Assembly: GCF_028751195.1 (NCBI RefSeq) | Contig: NZ_CP066785.1 | Span: forward strand, 1 to 64,000 | Length of the DNA stretch: 64,000 nucleotides | Source of the DNA: Alicyclobacillus sp. ALC3 | GTDB taxonomy: Bacteria; Bacillota; Bacilli; Alicyclobacillales; Alicyclobacillaceae | Direction of reading: 5' to 3' | Shown here: positions 1 to 6,613 of the stretch, piece after piece | Position numbering within the stretch: the stretch's first letter is position 1 | How the letters are laid out: each line of letters opens with the position of its first letter | The notes under the pieces: model-generated | What the model was told of the DNA's origin: nothing | The model's database searches: none | Seen by the model: only the letters and a program-made list of their open reading frames with translations | Made by a program: the position numbers and the translations under genes

Positions 1-638
1 ATCGGGTTGTATTCTTTCGGGATGTCCTTGCGAAAGAACACGTACAGCATCAAAAGACTGGCACCAAACGAGAACAAGTCTGGAACAATCATGTGGAACG
101 CGTATCGTATAAAACCCACCCTAAAGTAATCCGCCGATACGATGTTCACCAGGTTGCTTACGATGAGTGGCAACGAAGTCGTATCTGCGATGAAGCCACT
201 CGCCAAGATAAAGGGGAACATCTTTTTCGTATCAAACTTCAATAATTTCACTTTTTCTAGCACGATAGGGGTCAAAATCAACGCAGCACCATCATTCGCA
301 AAGAACGCAGCCACAATCGCTCCAAGGATGGTTATAAAAAGAAATACTTTTCGCCCATTACCTTTTGCCGCGTGCGCCATTCTAAGCGCTGCCCACTCGA
401 AGAATCCAATCTGATCGAGAATTGTCGAGATGATAATGATCCCCACAAAGGACAGCGTGGCATCCCAAACAATTTTTGTGACGGACCATACGTCGCTCAA
501 ATGCACAACGTGGAGCAGGAGGGCAAGAACCGCGCCTCCCAGCGCGCTCCATCCAATCGACAAGCCATTTGGTTGCCAAATCACGAATACTAACGTAATG
601 ACAAACACACCGATTGCTAACCATGTCATGGAAGTCAT
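1..638 (-). CDS. arsB: Arsenite efflux permease, ArsB/NhaD superfamily (3' end outside window)
   Basis: Reading the minus strand from the ATG at 638 gives about 212 hydrophobic residues with no stop before the window edge, so the gene is partial. The translation shows repeated membrane segments and the [14 protein letters not shown] stretch typical of the ArsB/ArsB-like ion transporter superfamily, which pumps arsenite or antimonite out across the membrane. The ATG overlaps the arsR stop codon as ATGA, so the two genes are translationally coupled. Gene order arsR-arsB is the usual arsenic operon order. Substrate is inferred from the neighbour; a related anion permease is the alternative. Confidence 0.85.
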   Translation of the reverse strand, partial: MTSMTWLAIGVFVITLVFVIWQPNGLSIGWSALGGAVLALLLHVVHLSDVWSVTKIVWDATLSFVGIIIISTILDQIGFFEWAALRMAHAAKGNGRKVFLFITILGAIVAAFFANDGAALILTPIVLEKVKLLKFDTKKMFPFILASGFIADTTSLPLIVSNLVNIVSADYFRVGFIRYAFHMIVPDLFSFGASLLMLYVFFRKDIPKEYNP

Positions 639-973
639 TGTTTTACCATACTGTCACACTGGACAAGTAACCCTTTCTCTTGAAGCTCATTCAATGTATT
701 AGACATATCAGGCAGGTTGTTCAGAGATACGCCCACTTCCTCCAATCTCGTTTTGTTCAGTGAATAAAACACCCACATCCCTTTGCGACTCTCCTTCACA
801 AGACCTGCACTCTTCAGTCGACTCATGTGTTTCGAGACGGCAGGCTGCGAAATTCCAAACAACGGGACCAATTCACAAACACAACAATCGCGGATGTTTA
901 ACAAAGAAATGACCCGCAGACGCGTTGGATCGGCGAGGGCTTTCAATGTATCCGCCAAGCTTTCAAAATCCAT
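635..973 (-). CDS. arsR: ArsR-family metalloregulatory repressor
   Basis: This 112-residue protein has the winged-helix of the ArsR/SmtB family: [16 protein letters not shown] at the start, a DCCVCEL segment matching the As(III)-binding CxC-type site of the DNA-recognition helix, and [18 protein letters not shown] for the recognition helix. It should repress its own operon and release DNA on binding arsenite. The ATG at 973 has a good GAGGTGA ribosome site. A perfect palindrome just upstream is the likely operator. It is followed by arsB with a 4-bp overlap. Confidence 0.93.
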   Translation of the reverse strand: MDFESLADTLKALADPTRLRVISLLNIRDCCVCELVPLFGISQPAVSKHMSRLKSAGLVKESRKGMWVFYSLNKTRLEEVGVSLNNLPDMSNTLNELQEKGLLVQCDSMVKQ

Positions 974-996
974 TTATGGGTCACCTCAAACACAAT

Positions 997-1012
997 ATAA
1001 CGATATCGTTAT
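997..1012. promoter_or_regulatory. Probable ArsR operator palindrome
   Basis: ATAACGATATCGTTAT is a perfect 16-bp palindrome 24 bp upstream of the arsR start codon, inside an AT-rich promoter stretch. Position and symmetry fit an ArsR-dimer site; binding is inferred. Confidence 0.7.
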
Positions 1013-1568
1013 TATATTGTCAACAGGTTGCTGTGCCCTGTTGAATCTATGGTTTCTCGTGAAATATGTACTTGTTGAGCATAAGAGGGTGAGACCTCAA
1101 GAGAGCAATCTGACCCTCGGTGGATGAATATTCACTTTTAACGGGGATTTGTTGTGGTTCTTGGGAAGGATAGTGACGGAAGAACTGTGAGGGATTATAC
1201 CTTCATTTATGGAATGCTACCCATAAATGAAGGTATGTTTGAGCGCTGGTAGTGTGGCACAGCCATATCCGCTTTAAAGCGTAAGCCAAATTCCTGCAAG
1301 TTTAGCAAGCAAGTCCGACCGGCGGCTCTCAGGCTCTCACTCTGGACAATCTGTCTGTCGAGTCAGGAACGGAATCCTGCGAGTGAGCGAGCATGAGGGA
1401 GAAAACGAAAGATCTAAGAGAGAGGTTAGCCCCATAGCGACGCTCCTTGCGAATAGGGAGATTGCTCGCGTTGTTCGGCAACCGACAGCTGTATCCGTAC
1501 TGTGAAGGAACGAAAAAGTGTGGCGGAGGGAAAGTGATGTTAGATTCGCTTTGGTCACAATGTCGGCT
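1013..1568. other. Intergenic stretch with one long inverted repeat
   Basis: No convincing gene is seen in this 550-bp gap. It holds a perfect 16-bp inverted repeat (1197-1212 and 1221-1236, 8-nt loop). A strong hairpin would form, but neither side has a T-run, so it is not a classic terminator. A 73-codon minus-strand frame at 1337-1558 has no ribosome site and no recognisable features. Confidence 0.6.
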
Positions 1569-1964
1569 CTAATTCTTGAAGTTTCCGTCTTTGGTATGAC
1601 TTAAAAGCCAATCTGCGATGGTTACCACTGACAAATGTTCCTCGGCGACGCGAACAACAAAATCCTCAATCTCTCGGTGCACACCAGTAATTGAGATACC
1701 GTTTAACTGCAGAAATAAGCCTACAGCTGCAAACGCGGTCCGCTTGTTCCCGTCTTGAAACGGGTGGTTCAGTATCAACGAGTGAAGCATGGACGATGCT
1801 TTCTCAATTACAGTTGGATACGCATCGCTTCCAAACACTGTTGTTTGAGGGCGTGCGACAGCCGATTCAAGCCCACCGCTATCTCGTACGCCATGCAGTC
1901 CTCCGAAGCGGTCAATCACTTGGAAGTGAATGTAGAGGACTTCTTCGACGGTCAGAAACCTCAT
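1569..1964 (-). CDS. doc: Death-on-curing (Doc/Fic family) toxin
   Basis: The 131-residue protein carries the Fic/Doc signature HPFQDGNKRTAF at about residues 66-77, matching the Doc-type motif HxFx(D/N)(A/G)NKR. In the P1 Doc toxin this site phosphorylates elongation factor Tu and stops translation. Length is normal for Doc. The start codon overlaps the 3' end of the upstream antitoxin gene by 4 bp, the standard arrangement of an antitoxin-toxin operon. The pair probably acts as a plasmid addiction module. The exact target is taken from the family, not shown here. Confidence 0.92.
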   Translation of the reverse strand: MRFLTVEEVLYIHFQVIDRFGGLHGVRDSGGLESAVARPQTTVFGSDAYPTVIEKASSMLHSLILNHPFQDGNKRTAFAAVGLFLQLNGISITGVHREIEDFVVRVAEEHLSVVTIADWLLSHTKDGNFKN

Positions 1965-2200
1965 CGATCAGCAAGCCCCTTGAGAACATCTCCGTATTCG
2001 CTCACAAACCGGTCAACTGCCTCATAGAACTTTGGTGAGATGTCAGAAACTGAGGACGTGATTGGGCGAACTACGATTTCCCCTTGCTCGTTACGGGTGA
2101 CCTCAACAGGTTGTTCTTCCAGATGCATTTCACGAACCCAATCGGCTGGAATCGAAACAGCAAAACTGTTTCCAGCTTTAAAGACCTTTCGCACTTCCAT
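1961..2200 (-). CDS. AbrB/MazE-type antitoxin partner of Doc
   Basis: About 79 residues, beginning MEVRKVFKAGNSFAVSIPADWV, a swapped-hairpin AbrB/MazE DNA-binding fold. Such proteins bind and neutralise the toxin and repress the operon. The ATG at 2200 is chosen over the TTG one codon upstream because AGGAGG lies 8 nt before it. The gene ends inside the start of doc (ATGA overlap). The C-terminal half should be the toxin-binding tail. Doc is more often paired with Phd-type antitoxins, so AbrB pairing is a mild variation. Confidence 0.85.
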   Translation of the reverse strand: MEVRKVFKAGNSFAVSIPADWVREMHLEEQPVEVTRNEQGEIVVRPITSSVSDISPKFYEAVDRFVSEYGDVLKGLADR

Positions 2201-2425
2201 CAATGTATCCTCCTCGGTATCAGGTTATAACAATTATAACACGATCAATCAGGCTTTTGTGTTGTGAGAAGGTCTGGTACGTTGACCCGTTGTGATGGTG
2301 TATAATTATCCAACATTGGGTGATTTGGTAATCTGGGGCTATTGGGCAGAAGAGTACCACAACGACATAGAAAATCCGGTTGTCGGAACAATAACCAGCA
2401 AACTTAGCTACAGGAGCTGGTTTGT

Positions 2426-3049
2426 ATGTCCTTCAAGAAATTTGTCATTTTCAGTGCCGTAACAGCTGCCCTCGGAACCGTATGTGCCGCAGTTCAGCCA
2501 GCTATGGCTTTAACGAGTTCGCCCACCCACTCATCCCACCCAACTTATACTGTGGATGAAGTGCAGGATGCACTGAGAGACACTGTCGAAAATCATTACA
2601 ATTTATATAAGGATAAGCCAGTCAAATATCCTGAACATAGCGTTAGTCAGGTGAAGGTGCTGTATTTCATTCAGCACGACGAGAAGGTCATTCTGGTTGG
2701 TTCTTGCCAAATTGACAGGAAGGAACATATTATCACGGGTACCTTCGGAAGAGACAGAACCACCGGTAAACTCGTCGGATTCAGCGGTGGATGGGTTCAC
2801 AGGGAGACTGTCAAGGGACCACTTTACTGGTCAATGGGTGCGGATGAGCACGAAGCGGATATTTCGGGCGTCGTACTCGACAAGTCGATCGTAAAGGTAC
2901 GTGTCACTCCAATACCACATGGTAGTCCTGTACTTCTATCAGTTAATCCGAAGGGATACTTTGCTGCCGTTGTTCCCCTGCAAGGCAAGTACCGTCATGC
3001 GCCCAGGCTGCTTATCGAAGGCTTGGGCAGCAGCAATGAGCTTGTATAA
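2426..3049 (+). CDS. Secreted protein of unknown function
   Basis: 207 residues with a clear Sec signal peptide: MSFKKF, a hydrophobic core of about 20 residues, and a probable AMA-type cleavage site near residue 28. The rest is a soluble extracellular domain with no motif I recognise. An AGGAG ribosome site precedes the ATG. It is the first of three plus-strand genes for envelope proteins. No function can be assigned. Confidence 0.7.
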   Translation: MSFKKFVIFSAVTAALGTVCAAVQPAMALTSSPTHSSHPTYTVDEVQDALRDTVENHYNLYKDKPVKYPEHSVSQVKVLYFIQHDEKVILVGSCQIDRKEHIITGTFGRDRTTGKLVGFSGGWVHRETVKGPLYWSMGADEHEADISGVVLDKSIVKVRVTPIPHGSPVLLSVNPKGYFAAVVPLQGKYRHAPRLLIEGLGSSNELV

Positions 3050-3244
3050 TCTACGCCAAATGCGGTAACACCTCATTTCTGCGGTTACCTTCGGACAAAA
3101 TTGAGTGAAGCTGGTCAGCAGCCGAAGGTTTATCCTGAAGAAGGATTTCCTCTTTGCCGAACACAAGTATCCAGTTATGGAGTTTCTGGGATGCGTCGCC
3201 AACGGGCAGGATAGTGCAGGACCGGACTTGGGGGAGGCACATGG

Positions 3245-3367
3245 ATGAGCCAGGGTAACGCTGTAGCGTCTCAATTACAAACGCAGAGCATTCACCTTAA
3301 TTGGTTTGTCATTATTGGAGTTCTCATATTGATCGCCCTCATTGTGTTCTTCATCATGAAAAAGTGA
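3245..3367 (+). CDS. Small single-span membrane protein (40 aa)
   Basis: A 40-codon frame from ATG 3245 to TGA 3367 encodes a polar head MSQGNAVASQLQTQ, one strong transmembrane helix rich in I, L, V and F, and a MKK cytoplasmic tail. GGGGGAGG lies 7 nt before this ATG; an earlier ATG at 3241 is too close to the site. The gene lies between two envelope-protein genes on the same strand. Its reality rests on the ribosome site and the well-formed helix. Function unknown. Confidence 0.6.
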   Translation: MSQGNAVASQLQTQSIHLNWFVIIGVLILIALIVFFIMKK

Positions 3368-3505
3368 ATGTTGACCTCTTCTGGGCTTGAATTCAATGCC
3401 CCCACGCCTGCCCCCCGTCGCATGAATATACAGTTGGTGCCGAAGGATGCTTGTGGCACATAGGGGCAGAAGAATTCGAGAAGGCACTTGGAAAGAGGGA
3501 CTCGG

Positions 3506-3964
3506 ATGAATCATCGACCAAAGTTGCGTTGGTACCAGCGTACTTGGACATATGTGCTCGCTGCGTGCGTACTGGCTCTCTTAATGGCGATGTGGATTTG
3601 GAGGGACTGGGTGGGTATTGGTCTCGATTCCGAAGTGCAGTCTAGTGCCACTGACGCCTTTAAATACGCCTTGGATGGCGCGGCAGCTGAGGCAACGTCT
3701 TTTCAGCAAATCACGACAAACAGCGGAACATTTTACTTTCCAAACTTCCAAGACGGACAGCGGAATGTGGTGAATTTGGAGAGTCTCTTTGTGTACTATC
3801 TGAATCAGAATTCATCAATGCCACCGTTTCACGTTACGGACATGAATGTGTACGAGCCAGCGCCCGAATTAGGGTTCACAGCTCAAATTCAATACACAAC
3901 TTGGCTGGGTAGGACGAAGACATTAAATTTTAGTGGGAATCTACCGGTGGCACATAAGAAATGA
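3506..3964 (+). CDS. Membrane-anchored pilin-like protein
   Basis: 152 residues with one N-terminal membrane helix (about residues 11-33) and an extracytoplasmic domain beginning with an alanine-rich helix (SSATDAFKYALDGAAAEA). The shape resembles TadE-like or pseudopilin-like proteins, and the two proteins at 63.2-64.0 kb have similar architecture. ATG 3506 is chosen because AGAGGG sits 6 nt upstream. Similarity is by architecture only, not a confirmed family. Confidence 0.6.
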   Translation: MNHRPKLRWYQRTWTYVLAACVLALLMAMWIWRDWVGIGLDSEVQSSATDAFKYALDGAAAEATSFQQITTNSGTFYFPNFQDGQRNVVNLESLFVYYLNQNSSMPPFHVTDMNVYEPAPELGFTAQIQYTTWLGRTKTLNFSGNLPVAHKK

Positions 3965-4201
3965 CAGCTTTCCATGCAATTCAGGGCACCTTCCTTCTTC
4001 AGCTAAAGGGGGCGTTAACTGAAGAAGGACTTCGCTAATCGGTTCAGTTTGCGCCGAATAATTATACACTGCGAGAACTCTGCTAGGGAACTCTGAGAAT
4101 GATGTCAATACAAAACTCCGCCAATATTGTCAGCCAGAAGGACATAGGCGTGAGGACACCTTGATGGAATATTCAAAGCGTGCTACGCTAAAAATAATAA
4201 A

Positions 4202-4283
4202 GCGGAAGGGCGCGGCTGGCAAAACCAGCCCTTCCGCCGGGGTGCTAAGAGCGGGGTTTTCGGTTGGTGGCCAACCCGCTCTT
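4202..4283 (+). ncRNA. Tandem hairpins opposite a small hydrophobic ORF (possible antisense RNA)
   Basis: Two strong hairpins follow each other: stem 4202-4211/4228-4237 (10 bp) and stem 4247-4255/4275-4283. The second lies antisense to the 3' end of the small membrane-protein gene 4245-4409. The arrangement resembles type I toxin-antitoxin loci, where a structured antisense RNA overlaps the toxin message. Promoter and direction are not proved; the hairpins may instead terminate the minus-strand gene. Confidence 0.4.
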
Positions 4284-4409
4284 TGGCGTTTTCTCCCCTC
4301 GATTGCGCCTTGGCTGCTTCTTCTGTCGTGCTGTCGCAAACTGCACGAGTGCAGTAAGCAACGTGACAGTTGCAGTTCCAAGTGCAATCAATGAGTCGAT
4401 TTCGCTCAT
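4245..4409 (-). CDS. Small hydrophobic protein, possible holin-like type I toxin
   Basis: 54 codons from ATG 4409: MSEIDSLIALGTATVTLLTALVQ makes one membrane helix, followed by a very basic tail. AGGAGG followed by TGAGGGTG gives ideal spacing to the ATG, the same context as the holin-like toxin remnant at 22.7 kb. Short membrane peptides of this kind act as membrane-damaging toxins in type I systems. The basic tail is longer than usual. Family assignment is tentative. Confidence 0.5.
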   Translation of the reverse strand: MSEIDSLIALGTATVTLLTALVQFATARQKKQPRRNRGEKTPKSGLATNRKPRS

Positions 4410-4505
4410 CACCCTCACCTCCTCTCCGTCTATGACGTGTTGGAGGAAAGGCGGAAGTACCCTTCCAGAACCGATTCTACCATCCAGTTCGTGCAACATA
4501 TTTTG

Positions 4506-4720
4506 CAAAATGATCGCAAAAGGCGCCTCCGCTCGGGGGCGCCCCTAGCCTTTCCTCAGTTGCCTACCCTACCCCACCGTAGTCCCGTAGTACCCGTTCC
4601 TGCGCATCCCAAGCACCCTCACGGTCACCTGGTCGCCAACCTTTGGAATCGCACACATGTTTCGTGGGTCAACGCTCACGCGGAATCCAGGAGCCACATC
4701 GGACTTCAGCAACCCGCCAG
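4506..4720 (-). pseudogene. Duplicated 3' end of the S1-like gene plus its terminator
   Basis: This 215-bp stretch is a diverged copy of 5625-5830, covering the terminator hairpin and the last 50 or so codons of the S1-like gene at 5682-6518. Long matching runs include the segment around cgttcctgcgcatccc. No complete gene precedes it. The two copies form direct repeats that bracket the vapBC pair, which suggests insertion by recombination or a tandem duplication followed by loss. Confidence 0.75.
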
Positions 4721-4805
4721 CAGTCTGTAGCCCATATATTTTGCTGTGTGTAAAGCATTTTCGTGAGTAAGCATACGCTTATTTGGTAAGACTAATTACA
4801 CACAA

Positions 4806-4835
4806 TTTACATGGCCAGGGGGTAAAACGTATAAT
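4806..4835 (+). promoter_or_regulatory. Promoter of the vapBC pair
   Basis: TTTACA (4806-4811) and TATAAT (4830-4835) are 18 bp apart, a good sigma-A promoter 31 bp before the antitoxin start codon. Confidence 0.65.
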
Positions 4836-4866
4836 GGAGCAAAGAGGCAATCAGGAGATGGTATCT

Positions 4867-5139
4867 ATGACTGCTATCAGCACATTGTCCAGCAAAGGAC
4901 AAACTGTAATTCCTGTTGAGATTCGACGCCTTTTAGGCGCTGAACAAGGTGATCAAATCGTGTTCAAAGTAATTGAGGGTCAAGTCATCGTTGAAGCTGT
5001 AAAGCGCCAGGCCCTAACCTCACTCATCGGAATCTTGCCTGCTACACGAGACTATGTGGACGACATGCATGAATTGCGCCTTCACGTGTATGCTGACCAA
5101 TCAGGCTCCAAGTTTAAGTCATTGGAAGACGAGGGATAG
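4867..5139 (+). CDS. vapB: AbrB/MazE-type (VapB) antitoxin
   Basis: 90 residues starting MTAISTLSSKGQTVIPVEIRRLLG, the SpoVT/AbrB swapped-hairpin DNA-binding motif, followed by a toxin-binding tail. It should bind the VapC toxin and repress the shared promoter. ATG 4867 is chosen because AGGAG lies 9 nt upstream; the frame is open further upstream but lacks a matching site. The toxin gene starts 3 bp after the stop codon. Confidence 0.87.
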   Translation: MTAISTLSSKGQTVIPVEIRRLLGAEQGDQIVFKVIEGQVIVEAVKRQALTSLIGILPATRDYVDDMHELRLHVYADQSGSKFKSLEDEG

Positions 5140-5142
5140 ACA

Positions 5143-5571
5143 TTGAGCAGCACGCCAATCACAGTTTGGGTTGATTCGAACATTATTTTGCGGATTATTA
5201 CCGGAGATCCGCCCAAAATGGTCACTGAGGTACAACAGCTCACGAACCGAGTCGATCGGGGAGAAGTCATTCTAAAAATCCCTTCGATTGTGATTGCTGA
5301 ATGTTGCTGGGTTCTCGAGAGCTATTATGGTTACAGGCCGCCAGCTATAGCTGACGCGATACGTAAGATAGTGAATGCTAAGGGTATCGACACAGAGGAA
5401 AAAAACCTAGTGCTAGTCGCGTTGGACGACTACGTAAATGAGTATGTGGACTACATAGATGCTTTCATCGCCGCTAAAGCTCAAAATAGTCCTCATCCGC
5501 ATGTGACTACGTGGAATGAAAAGCACTTTAAGCGCCTCCGTGTTCAGCATACTAAGCCTCACCATGTTTAA
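5143..5571 (+). CDS. vapC: PIN-domain VapC ribonuclease toxin
   Basis: 142 residues of the PIN family. Visible acidic residues of the active site include the VDSNIIL aspartate near the N-terminus, a glutamate in IAECCW, and the YVDYIDAFIAA aspartates near residue 107. VapC toxins cut tRNA or rRNA using Mg ions. The TTG start at 5143 has GAGGG 7 nt upstream and is only 3 bp from the antitoxin stop. The pair is bracketed by two copies of the S1-like gene's 3' end. Confidence 0.9.
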   Translation: MSSTPITVWVDSNIILRIITGDPPKMVTEVQQLTNRVDRGEVILKIPSIVIAECCWVLESYYGYRPPAIADAIRKIVNAKGIDTEEKNLVLVALDDYVNEYVDYIDAFIAAKAQNSPHPHVTTWNEKHFKRLRVQHTKPHHV

Positions 5572-5624
5572 CACAGCGTCTTGCGCAACCCTAGGACAGC
5601 ATGCTTTCGCGTACTTAGCTAGAA

Positions 5625-5830
5625 CATCGCAAAAGGCGCCTCCACTCGGAGACGCCCCGCGCCGTTCCTCAGTTGCCTAGCCTACCCCACAGTGATCCCG
5701 TAGTACCCGTTCCTGCGCATCCCGAGCACTCTCACGGTCACCTGGTCGCCAACCTTGGGGATGGCCCGCATATTTCGTGGGTCAACGCTCACGCGGAATC
5801 CCAGCGCCACATCGGCCTTCAGCAACCCGC
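5625..5830. repeat. Direct-repeat partner of 4506-4720
   Basis: Second copy of the repeat flanking vapBC. It covers the 3' end of the intact S1-like gene and its terminator. The copies differ at scattered positions, so the duplication is not recent. Confidence 0.75.
5631..5656 (-). terminator. Terminator of the S1-like gene
   Basis: Hairpin 5635-5656 (GGCGCC arms closing an inner stem) is followed on the minus strand by TTTT, just past the stop codon at 5682. The duplicate at 4510 has the same structure. Confidence 0.75.
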
Positions 5831-6518
5831 CCTGGATGTACGCCACCTTCGCTTTCACCAACGTCCCACGCTCCACGCGAATGGATGTCGGTGCATTGGG
5901 GTTCTCCATCAGGTGGCAGCGGCTGACGACGATTCTGTCCTTCACATTCGTCGGTCGAACCTGCACAGGGAACTCTTCGCCTACCGTCCCCTCGTCGCGC
6001 TTCTCGTTGTCCCAGTCGTACCAGGCTTTCGGCATGAGGGCGCTGAATCCACCTACGTTGACGATGTATGCACCGCGCACCTTGCCCTGGATGACCGCAT
6101 GCACTCTTTCGCTCGGCCGCAGACGTTCAGCGTTGATGCCACGCAGGCGTTCCAGACCTTTGACACGATTGATGATGATGACGCGGTTGCCCTCGTCTTC
6201 AAAGTCGAAGTCCTCCACCACCCCACAAACCCAGTGGTTCGTCAGGGTAAACGGGTCTACGTCTTGCGCAAGGCCGGAATACTCCGCCGCAACAGGGAGA
6301 ATCACCTTTGCCACACCTTGGTCGCCAAACAAATACGTGTTTCGCTTCCCATTCACCATCTTCGGTTCGATACCGAGCAGTTTCACATGGATGACCGTTT
6401 GACCCCGTTTCCAGCCGCGCGCGGCAAGCAAAACGTTGTCCTCCGTCAGGATTTGCGGTTCAGTCGCCTGTGAGCCTTCGGCAAGCGTGTTCACGTATAT
6501 TGCACGAGCATTCTCCAC
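5682..6518 (-). CDS. S1-like RNA-binding plasmid protein
   Basis: 278 residues. The segment at about residues 145-200 (GKVRGAYIVNVGGFSALMPKAWYDW ... GEEFPVQVRP) looks like an S1/OB RNA-binding fold, and the C-terminal third (GTLVKAKVAYIQGG ... VTVRVLGM) looks like a second one. Proteins with S1 repeats bind RNA or single-stranded DNA. Why a plasmid needs one is unclear. The ATG at 6518 lies 43 bp downstream of the predicted start point of a TGGCG-type promoter. It is a single-gene unit with its own terminator. Confidence 0.65.
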   Translation of the reverse strand: MENARAIYVNTLAEGSQATEPQILTEDNVLLAARGWKRGQTVIHVKLLGIEPKMVNGKRNTYLFGDQGVAKVILPVAAEYSGLAQDVDPFTLTNHWVCGVVEDFDFEDEGNRVIIINRVKGLERLRGINAERLRPSERVHAVIQGKVRGAYIVNVGGFSALMPKAWYDWDNEKRDEGTVGEEFPVQVRPTNVKDRIVVSRCHLMENPNAPTSIRVERGTLVKAKVAYIQGGLLKADVALGFRVSVDPRNMRAIPKVGDQVTVRVLGMRRNGYYGITVG

Positions 6519-6567
6519 TTGTCATGACCTCCATCCAACTGGAACTTGGTTGTTGTTGATAACACTG

Positions 6568-6611
6568 ATGTTACATGAATTTATCGCGTATAGTCCGCCA
6601 ACTTAGCGCCA
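6568..6611 (-). promoter_or_regulatory. TGGCG-type backbone promoter, copy a (S1-like gene)
   Basis: TGGCG-N6-TGGCGG occupies 6611-6595 on the minus strand, and the -10 box TAACAT (6573-6568) follows 22 nt after the second TGGCG. Same spacing as the other seven copies. Confidence 0.75.
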
Positions 6612-6613
6612 AT

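Noticed and set aside
1337-1558. 73-codon minus-strand frame
   Set aside because: No ribosome site, odd composition and no motif; it lies in a stretch that otherwise looks noncoding.
2282-2306. TTGACC and TATAAT before the secreted-protein gene
   Set aside because: The spacer is only 13 bp, too short for a normal sigma-A promoter; the -10 alone may be real.
4106-4124. CCGCCA followed by a partial second repeat
   Set aside because: The second half reads CAGCCA and no TANNNT box or minus-strand gene follows at the right distance, so it was not counted as a TGGCG-type promoter.
5755-6402. Long plus-strand frames opposite the S1-like and coupling-ATPase genes
   Set aside because: They are shadows of GC-rich coding sequence, with Arg/Pro/Ser-rich products and no ribosome sites.
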